Assembly (NCBI GenBank): GCA_040007395.1 | Contig: JBDTVG010000128.1 | Location: 1 to 64,000, forward strand | Source of the DNA: DATGFK01 sp040007395 | Lineage (GTDB): Bacteria; Chloroflexota; Anaerolineae; Aggregatilineales; UBA2796 | DNA: 64,000 nucleotides | Direction of reading: 5' to 3' | In this document: positions 53,569 through 63,420 of the stretch, in pieces | Position numbering within the stretch: position 1 is the stretch's first letter | Layout: every line of letters begins with the position of its first letter | The notes under the pieces: model-generated | Databases searched by the model: none | What the model was told of the DNA's origin: nothing | What the model saw: only the letters and a program-made list of their open reading frames with translations | Position numbers and translations under genes: made by a program

Positions 53569-53601
53569 AAGCTGCCGGAGTCTTAAAGACTCCGGCAGCT
53601 T
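53569..53601. terminator. Bidirectional terminator between SCP2 gene and SGNH lipoprotein gene
   Basis: AAGCTGCCGGAGTCTT (53569-53584) and AAGACTCCGGCAGCTT (53586-53601) are exact complements, making a stem of about 14 bp with a short loop. TGTATTTCTT follows on the plus strand and an A-rich flank gives Us on the minus strand. It serves both convergent genes. Confidence 0.88.
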
Positions 53602-53616
53602 TGTATTTCTTGCGAC

Positions 53617-56600
53617 TTACTGCAATGGCACAGTCGCTTTGATCGCGTTGAGCAGTTCCATCAGACGTAAGTTGGTATAGTTGAGACCGAACGTCAACCC
53701 TTCTGGCGTAAAGTCACCGCGTTTGCCCTCACCCGGATCAGAGAGTTTGCCGTTTGCTGGATTGATGAACGCCGGGTTTTCCTTGCGAATCTCGAAGATA
53801 TTGAACAGCGGTACATTGGCGGTTTTCGCTACGTCGTAGATCACACTGTTGTACTCGGCAACCCGCGGCTCCTGATCGGGCTGTGCTGCACCCGTCATCG
53901 TGACTAGCACCGGAATAGTACCACGATTGGCGGCTTCATTGACAGCGGTAGTCAGGTTGGCACGGAATTGATCCAGCGGCAAGTTAGCAGCAAGATCGGC
54001 ACGCCCGACGCTGATGAATACGATGGCGGGTTTAGTATCCAGCGCACAGGCTAACGGTGACTTCCCTTGACAGTCCTCACCACCCTTTGCGGGGTTGAGT
54101 ATATCTGCCGAGTTGAAGCCCGCCTTACTGCTTGCCGATCCTGTACCGCTAAAGCCGGGGGTGAAGAACTGGGCGATTGGTTCAAACTCCGCATGGGTCG
54201 TGGCAAGATTCGTGTCCTTATCTACGATATGTCGCGCCCCGGACAGGGTATCGTCACCAACCAATCTAAATAGCCCAGTGACCACCTGATTCTGTTGACC
54301 AGCGCCACTATGGATCTGTCTGATCTTTTCGGAAACAGCCGGGTCGCCCAGATTTGGAGCGATTACCGGAACGTTTAGTAGGTCAACCAGTACAGGTGCA
54401 GCAGTTGGTGGTACAGCCGTCACGATAACTTCTGTCGGCGGTACAGGTGTTGGCGGTACAGGTGTTGGCGGAATAGCCGTTGGCGGAATAGCCGTTGGCG
54501 GAATAGCCGTTGGCGGGATCGGCGTTGGTGGGATCGGCGTTGGTGGGATCGGCGTTGGTGGGATCGGTGTTGGTGGAATTGGTGTTGGTGGAATAGCTGT
54601 TGGCGGAACAGCCGTTGGCGGAACAGCCGTTGGCGGAACAGCCGTTGGCGGAACAGCCGTTGGCGGAACAGCTGTTGGTGGAACAGCCGTTGGCGGTTCA
54701 CTTGTGGGTGGTATGGCGGTTGGTGGTACCGAAGTCGGCGGTACACCTGTCGGCGGAACAGCCGTTGGCGGAACAGCCGTTGGCGGAACAGCCGTTGGCG
54801 GTACGGTGGTCGCAGGTACATTAGTCGCAGGTACATTAGTCGGCTGTGCAATCACCACTGGCAGTGGTATTGTGGATCTAAGCACATTGATCACATCGAG
54901 CAACCGCACATTGGCAAAGTTCAAGCCATACTGCAACCCGTTAGGGGAAAAGTCACCACGCTTACCCTCACCCGGATCAGTAAGTTTGCCATTCGCCGGG
55001 TTGATTAACCCCAGAACGTCTTTCTTGATGCCATACACGTTGAACAGCGGCAGATTAGCGGTGGTGGCAACCTCATAGATCACGCTATTGTACAGAGCAA
55101 CTTGCGGCTCTTGAGCCGGATTTGCCGCGCCTGTGATAGTCACCAACACGGGGATCGCTCCGTGCGTGGCGGCCTCGTTGGCAGCAGCAATCAAGTTTGC
55201 CCGGAACTGATCTAGCGGCACATTGGCGGCGAGATCGGCGCGTCCTACTGTAATAAACAGCAGGGTGGGTTTAGCATCCAGCGCGCACACTAATGGCGAT
55301 TTACCTTGACAAGCCTCTGTACCCTTTGCTTGATCGAGTATATCCGCCGAAGTAAAGCCATCATTGCTGGTCGGGCCAGCCGCACCGCTAAATCCGGGGG
55401 CAAATGCCTGCGCCACTGGTAGATACTGCGGATATACGCTGCCCAGATTGGTGTCTTTATCGATAATGTGCGTTGCGCCAGTTAGCGTACTATCGCCCAC
55501 CAAACGGAACAGACCCGGCACAACCTGATTCGCCTGACCGGGGCCATTGTGAATCTGCTTCATCTTATCCTGAACGGCTGGAACCGTCAGATTCGCCAAG
55601 ACCGGAATATTCAGTAAATCGACAGGCACTAAAGTCGCTGTCGGCGGGATGGCGGTTACGGCTCCAACCGTTGCCGGACCAGTAGCAGGCGGGACGGCAG
55701 TTGTTGGTACGGCAGTCACTTGTACAGCAGTCGGCAGAATGGCAGTGGGTGGCACTGCGGTTGTCGGAACGACAAGGGTTGGCACGACAAGGGTTGGCAC
55801 GACAGTCGTCGCAGGGATAGCGGTTGCTACTACCACCGTAGTGGGTGTGAAGGTTGGCGTAATACCAACCATTGTCCCAGAGATAACATTAACATCCTTG
55901 AAGGCCAGATTGTCGGCTTCGTTGCTCTCGACAATCGCGTTACCGCTGTCGGCAATAATGGTCAACCGCTGCGGGCTTTGCTTCGTAAAGGCAACGTTAA
56001 TCGTCAAGTCGATACTAGCTTGCGGTTGAAGAATGATTGTGGTGACTCCGCTAGCACGAGTCCCATCGATCTGATCGATGGACACCTGAAAAACCGGAGC
56101 CGCTGCATTGCCCGTATTTGCCACGCGGACGATAAAGGGCACGGTTGCCAAGTGCTGCACTGGGTCAAGGATAATTGTATCGCTCGCCGTTGTGACCGAA
56201 GTAATCACCAGATTCGGTAGGGCGGGAACTGCTGTTGGTGGAACATTTGTCGGCGTGACAGGCACGATTACGCCACCAAGGGTTGGGGACGGCAGAATGG
56301 CAGCTTGAGTGGGCGGTTTCGCCATCTGGGTCTGTGTGGCAAAGATCGCCGTCGAGGTTAGATCAGCGGACGAAGGCTGCTGTGCCCCTTGCGTCGGGAT
56401 AGGTGTCCAAGTCAGGGTGGGTAGTACGACAATCGGAATGGTGCTGCTAGGAGTTGGCAGCGGCAGTGTAGGCAGCGGCGTGAAAGTCGGCGGGATAATG
56501 ATGGCAGTTGAGCCTGCTGGTACCGTTGGCGATGGCGGAATTAATACCTGAATCAGATTCGAGCAAATGCCAAGCGGGGTTGCGTATGCGCCACTGACCC

Positions 56601-57282
56601 AGCCCGTTAGCCCCTGCACATTGACCTGATACCATGAGGTATCATTGTTGGTTCCGGTGATCGGGACAGTCGTCCCGATACCTAGCGCAGCAATACGATC
56701 ATAGTTGATCCCCGGCCCCGTCCGCACATTCAGGTTATCGGTGTTTGCCCGCAAACGACACGTTGGATCGCTGGTCGGTGAAGCAGTCAAAAAGGCGGGT
56801 GATCCTGCTGGACGAGTGATTTGCGCGGAGTTATCGCGAACCATGAGCGTGATCTGCTTTGGATTACCGCGAGTATTGCCCCTGAAAGCGACGACTTGCA
56901 CGACATGTGATCCGCTACTGTTGGGTGTCCACGACAAGATGCTGTCGATAGACAACGTACCATTAGCTTCAGGCGAAGCCGCCGTATCGACGATAAGGTT
57001 ATCGACCCGCATCTCGACGCGGGTCACACCGACCTTATCGGCTGCACGGACGTAAACCTGCACCTCCGAGTTAATAACGACTTCGCTGCCATCGGCTGGC
57101 GAACGAATTTCGACATCGGGGACATCGCTTTGTGCGACCATCGCCGGTTCGGTAGTCGCTGGCCCAGCGGTAGAAGTGGCACTGGGTGGTTGAGCACCCA
57201 GATTGCAGGCCAGTATTGCCAGCATCATGAACAAGGTTGGAATGCTAAGGCGAAGCCACATCGCCAATTTTTGTCTAACCAT
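53617..57282 (-). CDS. Large lipoprotein with Ig, SH3, CARDB and two SGNH-like domains
   Basis: ATG 57282 was chosen over GTG 57300 because AAGGA sits at suitable distance. The 1221-residue product starts with a lipoprotein signal (LSIPTLFMMLAILAC). In order: an Ig-like domain (VEIRSPADGSEVVINSEVQV), an SH3 domain (LNVRTGPGINYDRIAALG), a CARDB domain (PLNLVI-type NLVITSVTTASDTII, ESNEADNLAF), an SGNH-like domain (about 555-800), a Pro/Thr repeat linker (about 815-955) and a second SGNH-like domain (about 960-1221). SGNH block I is GDST in the first but GDDT in the second. Block III is GRAD instead of GxND, and no block V DxxH is visible. Catalysis is therefore doubtful. It follows the Agl23-like gene after a strong terminator. 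Confidence 0.82.
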   Translation of the reverse strand: MVRQKLAMWLRLSIPTLFMMLAILACNLGAQPPSATSTAGPATTEPAMVAQSDVPDVEIRSPADGSEVVINSEVQVYVRAADKVGVTRVEMRVDNLIVDTAASPEANGTLSIDSILSWTPNSSGSHVVQVVAFRGNTRGNPKQITLMVRDNSAQITRPAGSPAFLTASPTSDPTCRLRANTDNLNVRTGPGINYDRIAALGIGTTVPITGTNNDTSWYQVNVQGLTGWVSGAYATPLGICSNLIQVLIPPSPTVPAGSTAIIIPPTFTPLPTLPLPTPSSTIPIVVLPTLTWTPIPTQGAQQPSSADLTSTAIFATQTQMAKPPTQAAILPSPTLGGVIVPVTPTNVPPTAVPALPNLVITSVTTASDTIILDPVQHLATVPFIVRVANTGNAAAPVFQVSIDQIDGTRASGVTTIILQPQASIDLTINVAFTKQSPQRLTIIADSGNAIVESNEADNLAFKDVNVISGTMVGITPTFTPTTVVVATAIPATTVVPTLVVPTLVVPTTAVPPTAILPTAVQVTAVPTTAVPPATGPATVGAVTAIPPTATLVPVDLLNIPVLANLTVPAVQDKMKQIHNGPGQANQVVPGLFRLVGDSTLTGATHIIDKDTNLGSVYPQYLPVAQAFAPGFSGAAGPTSNDGFTSADILDQAKGTEACQGKSPLVCALDAKPTLLFITVGRADLAANVPLDQFRANLIAAANEAATHGAIPVLVTITGAANPAQEPQVALYNSVIYEVATTANLPLFNVYGIKKDVLGLINPANGKLTDPGEGKRGDFSPNGLQYGLNFANVRLLDVINVLRSTIPLPVVIAQPTNVPATNVPATTVPPTAVPPTAVPPTAVPPTGVPPTSVPPTAIPPTSEPPTAVPPTAVPPTAVPPTAVPPTAVPPTAVPPTAIPPTPIPPTPIPPTPIPPTPIPPTPIPPTAIPPTAIPPTAIPPTPVPPTPVPPTEVIVTAVPPTAAPVLVDLLNVPVIAPNLGDPAVSEKIRQIHSGAGQQNQVVTGLFRLVGDDTLSGARHIVDKDTNLATTHAEFEPIAQFFTPGFSGTGSASSKAGFNSADILNPAKGGEDCQGKSPLACALDTKPAIVFISVGRADLAANLPLDQFRANLTTAVNEAANRGTIPVLVTMTGAAQPDQEPRVAEYNSVIYDVAKTANVPLFNIFEIRKENPAFINPANGKLSDPGEGKRGDFTPEGLTFGLNYTNLRLMELLNAIKATVPLQ
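54420..54850. repeat. 15-bp tandem repeats coding a Pro-Pro-Thr linker
   Basis: Near-identical 15-bp units such as GTTGGCGGAACAGCC (plus strand) recur about 28 times with small changes, coding for runs of VPPTA, IPPTP and IPPTA between the two SGNH-like domains. Runs of exactly identical neighbouring units suggest recent slippage. The number probably varies between strains. Confidence 0.85.
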
Positions 57283-57454
57283 AATTAACCGATCCTTCAC
57301 CGTATCAAAAGTTAATGCCGCCAGTTTAAGACAGTCTATTCTATTCTACGATTGTACGCTACGAATAGCACCTGACGCTTGCCCAACAAATGGTCTACGC
57401 TAGCGGTTTTGAGAAGCGGCATGATTGTAGTATCTAGGATAGAAAAAGGATAAA

Positions 57455-57494
57455 AATCATTCCGCCCGATACACAGGCATCGGGCGGAATGATT
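57455..57494 (-). terminator. Strong terminator after the Agl23-NHL gene
   Basis: AATCATTCCGCCCGAT (57455-57470) and ATCGGGCGGAATGATT (57479-57494) are exact 16-bp complements around an eight-base loop. On the minus strand the stem is followed by TTTATCCTTTTT. It separates the Agl23-like gene from the SGNH lipoprotein gene, so the latter needs its own promoter or read-through. Confidence 0.9.
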
Positions 57495-57524
57495 CAGATT
57501 GATCTTAGAGAATGCAGAGAAAGG

Positions 57525-60500
57525 TTAGAAGTCGTCTTTTGTTGCGGCCTCTGTCGCCAATTCTGGCGCTTGTTGGCCTTGTCCTACGACGGGTGCAGGC
57601 GCTGCCATCCCCGGCAGATCTTCCTCAGCATAACGCAAGACTGTGCTAGCAGCACTGTCGGCAACAAAGATACGTCCGGCCTTGTCCACTGCGATCCCGC
57701 TCAGGATAGCGCCCTGTTTCGTGGTCGAAACGAGTGGTTTGCCCTGAGTGGTAAAAGCTAGCATACGTCCGGCATCTGGGTCTGTCGCAAACAGGATTGT
57801 GCCTGTCTTATCCAGTGTAATATACGGACGATTGCCGGACTCGGTGGTCGGCCCCCATGCTTGAACATTCCACGAACGCAGTGCTGTTCCATCCAGCCCG
57901 AAAACTTGAATACGTTTGTTCCATGTGTCGGCAACGAACAGTTCGTGTGTTTCCGAGTTGATTGCCAACCCAACAGGTTCATTGAGGATGTCGCCACCAA
58001 TGTTGAACTTGAATGTGCCTTGCTGATCGTAAACCCGTATCCGCTTGTTGCCCGTATCGGCTATATAGACATTATTGTCACTGTCTACCGCAATGCCACG
58101 CGGCCCCCAGAAGCTGTCTGGCTTGCCCGTTGTGTTGACGGCAACTTGCTCGAATTGACCCCACATACGAACGAACTTGCCATCTTTATCGAAGATCTGG
58201 ACACGGTGATTCCAAGTATCGGCAACATAGATTGTGCCATCTTGCCCGACAGCTACGCCCCATGGTTCGCGCAACATGCCACCCGTTGCCCCTTGATCGA
58301 TGCTCCCCGCTGTCCCGAATTGGCGCAGGTACTTACCATCCGCATCAAAGATCACGATCCGAGCATTCTGGCTGTCGGCAACATAGAGATTACCGTCCGG
58401 CCCAACCGCAACCGCACGCGGACGATTTAGCTCACCGCCTGTCGTAATGTCTTTCCCAGAGAAAACGAGATTAGATTGGCAGGCATCGCAGCGCAGTTGG
58501 TTGAAGGGATCGTCGGGTATATCTGTGCTAACCTTTATGCCTCCTGTACCAAAATCCCAAACTTGTGCCGCGACATCTTTACGCACATACAGGTACAGCC
58601 AGTCCGCAACAGGCCATTGGCTTTCGGCATAAAAGCCCTTAGGCTTGTTAAGCGCCTGACCAAAAGCTGTATAGTCACGATCCCACCAGATTTCCCACAA
58701 CCCCTGCCGCAGTGCCGATCCAGATACCCAACCAGCAGGTAGATTGCTGTCGCCGCTAAAGACGTTATCGATCCGATCCTTGTTCAGGTCGAAATACTCC
58801 TGCATGGGCCACCAGAGCCGGATTAGCTTTGTTTTATAATACTTGTCGGTTAGCAGTGGCTCGACCTTCGCATTGTTATTGTTGCCAATTACGATAACCA
58901 GATTGCTGTCCAGATTAGTTGCCGCCGATGGATTGTCGCCCAAGAATGTCGCGCTGGAGTAGTTGCGGAAGTACCATGTACCGGGCCATGAGATCTCGTT
59001 ATCGTAGGCGACTTTGATGTTCATGCCGTCTGTCGTCCGCTTGCTGATCTCCTCGATCTGTCCCATGATACTTTTGCTAGCGGGCGCACCGTGCGCGTAC
59101 ACCATAAATTCACGCGCCGAGTCGTAGTTAATGAACGCTGCCATCCATGCAATCCGCGCCGTCAAGATTCCCAACAGCACGAATACACCCAAAATCGTGA
59201 TCCGGATGGCTTGCGAAGTGCCGACACGTCGCCAGATGCGGAACAGGCCATAGCCAACTAATCCAGCTAGCAGTACCGCCCCTAGCCATGTAAACGTCTT
59301 GAGCAGATCCTCGCGCTGCAAAGTGCCAAACGGCGAGTTATTGAATGCAAAGGGTGCCGCTACATTTGCCAGCGCAATCACAAGGATCGGCGTGAGTATG
59401 ATCAGCGCCCACCCTTGCTTCGAGAAGGCAGGCCACTCGACCTTTTCCAACAGCGTACCGAGATACCAGCCGGTCAGGAAGATCAGCGGGATAGTTAGGT
59501 GCGTCGTCAGCCATGGCATTTTCTCGCCCGCTATCGTAAAGGCCATGATGATGAGCACCGCCCAGAAGCCAACAAACGGCAGGAACGGCAGTCGATCCAA
59601 CCATTCGCCCTCAGCAATCGTATGAAGATGCCGTTTGGGCTTGGAAACGAGCGGTTCCTCATCCCCAATGAGTTCCATCGTACTTTCAGCCACATCACCC
59701 TGTATGGGCGCTAGATCGGAGTCGTCTACAGGTTCACCTCTCGGAATGTAGATCCCGTCGATCTGGGGAACCTCTATCACAGATGTCGCTGAAGCCACCA
59801 TTGTGTCTGGCATTGGGTCAAGTACATCTTCAGAGTCATTTGGATTGATGGTATCGTTTACCACGCCATCTATTGTGTCGCTCGTTTCAACCATCTCATC
59901 GCTATCCAATGGCTGCTCAAGAGAACTGGCGGCTGCCAGTTCAGCCGCCGCGATGCCTTGCTCAATCTGCTCGCGACGGACGCGCCATAGCCCAAGCATC
60001 CCGACCACCCCGGCGACGGACGCGCCGATCACGGGCAGGTATTCATAGATGGGCAGTTCAACCAGCAAATAGTAGTACTGCGGCTGGCTGCCCCGACGAA
60101 CGCCTTGCTGTGCCAACCAGTAACCCAGCGACCCGACTAATCCAGTTGCAATCCCAGTGACATTGGTAAAGATGGTCGTGTAGAAGAACGCGAAGATGCT
60201 GTAAAAGACGGCGGTACACGTTAGCCACGCTACTGGATTCCATGCTAGACCCGCGGCAATAGATACTGCGACAAACGGGATTACTCCCTTCACACAGGCT
60301 GCGATAACATCGGGACTGGTATAACTGCCATCAAGCGGATAGCCAGCCAGAAAAATAGGTAACGCTGCTGCCCAAGGCAAAACCAGCGTCCCCATGACCA
60401 TTAACACATCGAAAACGGGATAACGCTTCATCTCCTCGAAGAAGGGCGTTCCGAAGCGCAAAAAGGCAATACCCCCGATCACGACAAGCCCGACAATCCA

Positions 60501-61958
60501 CGAGCCTATAATCCATTCATCGTGATAGCCGCTTGTTACACTTGTACCCTTATCACTGCTGACATTCGGAACGTTGCGACTACGTTCTTCGGCAAAGACC
60601 AGAAATGCACAGATCAGACCCGCAACCAGCGCTACCGTGAAAATATCGCCCCATGGGATATGCGCTGGCCCGTCGCGGCGGACAAAACTTCCCAGCAACC
60701 AGAGTGCGCCGATCATCGCGACTGCTAGCAACAAGCGCGACACCAATGGCAGATCCACGATAAATAGCAATGCCAGCAAAAACACGACAACCGTAATCGC
60801 GACGGCTAGCCATGTCGAACGGGTGAAACGAATGAGCGCCGTACCGACGATTACCAACAATAGTGGCACGGCTAGCAGCACGCCCCATGAAATCTGTCGG
60901 GCAAGCAGTGTACTATCGGTGGCAGCGGCAGAAGGTTGGATAATGCTTAGGATTACTGTGCCGCCGAGTGCGCCAACTGTGCCGAGGATTATCCCCGCCA
61001 TGACCAGCTTAAAGACTGAATTGGCGTGCTGCCCGACCTGCCCCAAAATCGCGCGGATAAAGCCCAGTAGTACCAGCGTAATCGCTGCGAGTACAATGGC
61101 AACGACCACCACCACAATCCGGGGTGAAATGGCGATCCCATTAGCATTCAGTAGAGCGCCGATGCTATTGCCAAGCACAACACTGAGAAGCCCTATCGCT
61201 GCTACCCCAAGCACACCGCCCAGCACATTGCCGACGATGGGATGGGTATCTCCGCTGCGAATACCCTGCGCCACCTGAATGAGCCAGAACAGCGTCAACA
61301 CCGCCCCGAAGATCGCGATATACATGAAGGCGACTTCTTTGGAAGCTAGTGACAGCAGCATTGCTCCCGACAGCAGCACTAACCATTGCAGCTTGCGTGG
61401 ACGTGCCCCATCAATATAGGCAAAGATCGCGTAGACCATCAACAGTGTGAAAAAGATCGAGGGTGTGTCTTCGCGGATGTAGCGATTGTGATACAGCACC
61501 ATCGGGCTGATCAGCAGCAGCACTGTCGCCACTATCGATCCCAGCTTGCCCAACCAGCGTTCGAACAGTAGCTTGGGGAAGAACACCATCATCGTGCCGA
61601 GAATCGCCGGATACAGCCGTGCGCTAAAGTCACTGTCGCCAAACAGGAAGTACATCAGCGCGGTCATATGGAATAAGACCGGGCCGTGCATCAAAGGCGT
61701 GTGTTGAAAGTTGCCACTTTTGTACAGATCGTAGCTGTACTTGACATGCAAACTCTCATCGTGACTCATCACACGATCACCGAGATTGACAAAGCGCGTG
61801 AGGATCGTCACGATAAACAGCGTAATGTAGAAGATCATCTCCCAGTTCAGCGTGTAGGCTCTCGCCAACAGACTGTTCAGGGGGTTAATGATTGGTTCAG
61901 CGTCGCTGGGTTCCGGAGCCGGACTCAGCATGGGTGGCACTTGTTCGATTGTTGCCAT
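57525..61958 (-). CDS. Agl23-like polytopic membrane protein fused to an NHL propeller
   Basis: The 1477-residue protein has about twenty or more hydrophobic spans. The N-terminal part matches the Agl23/TIGR03663 family: RFVNLGDRVMSHDESLHVKY, QHTPLMHGPVLFHMTALMY, LISPMVLYHNRYIREDTPS. An acidic cytosolic loop (about 670-780) is followed by more spans, a soluble region (about 950-1150), and an NHL-type beta-propeller to the end with repeats such as RPRAVAVGPDGNLYVADSQN and PWGVAVGQDGTIYVADTWNH. The acidic loops resemble GT39-type oligosaccharyl transferases, and archaeal members work in protein N-glycosylation as flippase-linked proteins. It lies 83 nt downstream of the anti-sigma gene on the same strand. 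Its role in this bacterium is unproven. Confidence 0.85.
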   Translation of the reverse strand: MATIEQVPPMLSPAPEPSDAEPIINPLNSLLARAYTLNWEMIFYITLFIVTILTRFVNLGDRVMSHDESLHVKYSYDLYKSGNFQHTPLMHGPVLFHMTALMYFLFGDSDFSARLYPAILGTMMVFFPKLLFERWLGKLGSIVATVLLLISPMVLYHNRYIREDTPSIFFTLLMVYAIFAYIDGARPRKLQWLVLLSGAMLLSLASKEVAFMYIAIFGAVLTLFWLIQVAQGIRSGDTHPIVGNVLGGVLGVAAIGLLSVVLGNSIGALLNANGIAISPRIVVVVVAIVLAAITLVLLGFIRAILGQVGQHANSVFKLVMAGIILGTVGALGGTVILSIIQPSAAATDSTLLARQISWGVLLAVPLLLVIVGTALIRFTRSTWLAVAITVVVFLLALLFIVDLPLVSRLLLAVAMIGALWLLGSFVRRDGPAHIPWGDIFTVALVAGLICAFLVFAEERSRNVPNVSSDKGTSVTSGYHDEWIIGSWIVGLVVIGGIAFLRFGTPFFEEMKRYPVFDVLMVMGTLVLPWAAALPIFLAGYPLDGSYTSPDVIAACVKGVIPFVAVSIAAGLAWNPVAWLTCTAVFYSIFAFFYTTIFTNVTGIATGLVGSLGYWLAQQGVRRGSQPQYYYLLVELPIYEYLPVIGASVAGVVGMLGLWRVRREQIEQGIAAAELAAASSLEQPLDSDEMVETSDTIDGVVNDTINPNDSEDVLDPMPDTMVASATSVIEVPQIDGIYIPRGEPVDDSDLAPIQGDVAESTMELIGDEEPLVSKPKRHLHTIAEGEWLDRLPFLPFVGFWAVLIIMAFTIAGEKMPWLTTHLTIPLIFLTGWYLGTLLEKVEWPAFSKQGWALIILTPILVIALANVAAPFAFNNSPFGTLQREDLLKTFTWLGAVLLAGLVGYGLFRIWRRVGTSQAIRITILGVFVLLGILTARIAWMAAFINYDSAREFMVYAHGAPASKSIMGQIEEISKRTTDGMNIKVAYDNEISWPGTWYFRNYSSATFLGDNPSAATNLDSNLVIVIGNNNNAKVEPLLTDKYYKTKLIRLWWPMQEYFDLNKDRIDNVFSGDSNLPAGWVSGSALRQGLWEIWWDRDYTAFGQALNKPKGFYAESQWPVADWLYLYVRKDVAAQVWDFGTGGIKVSTDIPDDPFNQLRCDACQSNLVFSGKDITTGGELNRPRAVAVGPDGNLYVADSQNARIVIFDADGKYLRQFGTAGSIDQGATGGMLREPWGVAVGQDGTIYVADTWNHRVQIFDKDGKFVRMWGQFEQVAVNTTGKPDSFWGPRGIAVDSDNNVYIADTGNKRIRVYDQQGTFKFNIGGDILNEPVGLAINSETHELFVADTWNKRIQVFGLDGTALRSWNVQAWGPTTESGNRPYITLDKTGTILFATDPDAGRMLAFTTQGKPLVSTTKQGAILSGIAVDKAGRIFVADSAASTVLRYAEEDLPGMAAPAPVVGQGQQAPELATEAATKDDF

Positions 61959-62041
61959 AAATCTTGCCCTTCTGGTTTTGCGCGTACAAACTGTGCTTTC
62001 AAATTGGCTTAGTCTGACACGAAAAGATTATCGAATAATTA

Positions 62042-62590
62042 CTAGTGATTTCCCATTGGCATATACCGGATCTGGCTTATCCCTGCCAAGCCTGCCATCG
62101 GGGCGGGAGACGGCATGGGCAAAGTTAGCGGGTTGACTGTTTCGCTAGCTTCCGGCGTGTTTAGGCCAACTGGCTCATCGGTGCGAATCAGAGTCGCCGT
62201 CGCTTTGATCTGCGTAGGCGCTGCTTGGAACGGAGCCGCGATCACTTGAGTTGGGCCGACTAGTACCGCCGAAACACCAAATGCAAACATCAGCAGCATG
62301 ACTAACGCCACGCTATAAGAACGCAGCCAGCGGTTTCCGTGATTTTGTGGCGTGCGAAACTCCATCCAGACGGCAGGCCACAGGCGATTTAACTGACCGC
62401 GTGCCGGTTGGCCCACCAATGGCATCGTGGCAGCCAGATCGCGAACCAATTGCTGTTCAACACTCAAGGCGGCGTAACATTCGCTGCATTCGCGGACATG
62501 GCGCAATACTAGTTCGCGTTGTGCGCGGGATAGCTGGCGGTGAACGTAAGGGACTATCAGATCGTGAATGTGATTACTCATGGGACTCAT
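62042..62590 (-). CDS. Zinc-finger anti-sigma factor
   Basis: The start is either 62590 (MSPMSNHIHDL) or 62581; earlier codons overlap the sigma gene. The protein has about 182 residues. The N-terminal zf-HC2 domain has HDLIVPYVHRQLSRAQREL, then VLRHVRECSECYAALSVEQQ, with the zinc His-x3-Cys-x2-Cys as HVRECSEC. A single span (YSVALVMLLMFAFGVSAVLV) and a short Thr-rich external tail follow. It should bind the ECF sigma factor encoded directly upstream and release it on an envelope signal. The sigma gene ends 54 bases upstream or overlaps, depending on the start. Confidence 0.88.
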   Translation of the reverse strand: MSPMSNHIHDLIVPYVHRQLSRAQRELVLRHVRECSECYAALSVEQQLVRDLAATMPLVGQPARGQLNRLWPAVWMEFRTPQNHGNRWLRSYSVALVMLLMFAFGVSAVLVGPTQVIAAPFQAAPTQIKATATLIRTDEPVGLNTPEASETVNPLTLPMPSPAPMAGLAGISQIRYMPMGNH

Positions 62591-62643
62591 CAACTCATCA
62601 AAACTTATCCGAAACAGGCTCCAAAGCGTTAGGCGAAAATCTG

Positions 62644-63258
62644 CTAAAAGCTCCAAAGTTCTTCGAGCAAAACATTATCCGTCTCTGCCATCGCCTGACG
62701 CAGCGCTTCATGGGCCAACCGGACGCGACTTTCAGCAGTTTTTTGTGGACATTCCAGCACATCCGCCATTTCGCGATAGGTCAGCCCTTGCCCGTAGCGC
62801 AAGGCAATCGCTTCACGCAGCCGGGGCGAAAGTGTCGTCAGGGCTTTTTCCAATGCTTCGCGCACGCCCAGTCGCGCTAAGGCTGCTTCCGGCGTGTGAT
62901 CGTCTGGCGCGGCGGGTTCGATGGCGGTGTTCAACAAATTGTTGAGGGCGGTCATCGGCAGCCATTTGCGGCGACGTGCATTACGACAGCGGCTTACTGT
63001 GATCGTATACAGCCACGTTCGGAACGCGCCACGCACCACCTCATAGCGCCGTAGATTGCGGAAGGCATAGACCATTGCTTCCTGCACCACATCTTCGGCA
63101 TCCTGTTTGTGCAGCAATATACTGTATGCCAGCCGATAGACACCGGGCGAGACAGCAGCATACAACGCAGCATACGCCTGTTGATCGCCTTTCAGACAGC
63201 GCTCAATCAGGGCTTCGATAGCCTCTTGTTCGTAGGGGTTTTGTAACGGGACAGTCAT
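62644..63258 (-). CDS. ECF RNA polymerase sigma factor
   Basis: The 204-residue protein has region 2 (DQQAYAALYAAVSPGVYRLA, LHKQDAEDVVQEAMVYAFRN, FRTWLYTITVSRCRNARRR) and region 4 (LSPRLREAIALRYGQGLTYR, EMADVLECPQKTAESRVRLA), joined by a linker of normal length. There is no extra C-terminal domain. Downstream lie its zinc-finger anti-sigma factor and then the Agl23-like gene, which is the best candidate regulon member in the window. No promoter match could be judged from a single unit. Confidence 0.95.
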   Translation of the reverse strand: MTVPLQNPYEQEAIEALIERCLKGDQQAYAALYAAVSPGVYRLAYSILLHKQDAEDVVQEAMVYAFRNLRRYEVVRGAFRTWLYTITVSRCRNARRRKWLPMTALNNLLNTAIEPAAPDDHTPEAALARLGVREALEKALTTLSPRLREAIALRYGQGLTYREMADVLECPQKTAESRVRLAHEALRQAMAETDNVLLEELWSF

Positions 63259-63420
63259 CTCAAACTGACTCGGCTTTCCACAAAATCACAGGCGATGCGC
63301 GACCTTACTACTATACACAACTTCGACTCCACTTCCTCAGTGATACACTGCAGCACAGTGATCAAATATTGCATAAAATGAAATCGATAGACCAATCGCA
63401 ACTACTTATCTAAGCGTACT

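Noticed and set aside
54420..54850. CRISPR-like or regulatory repeat array
   Set aside because: Units are 15 bp, contiguous, without spacers, and stay in frame in a Pro/Thr linker of a large protein. It is coding low-complexity sequence.
60574..61278. A 234-codon plus-strand frame rich in Ser and Thr
   Set aside because: It is antisense to the membrane spans of the Agl23-like gene, where hydrophobic codons create such frames; no ribosome site.
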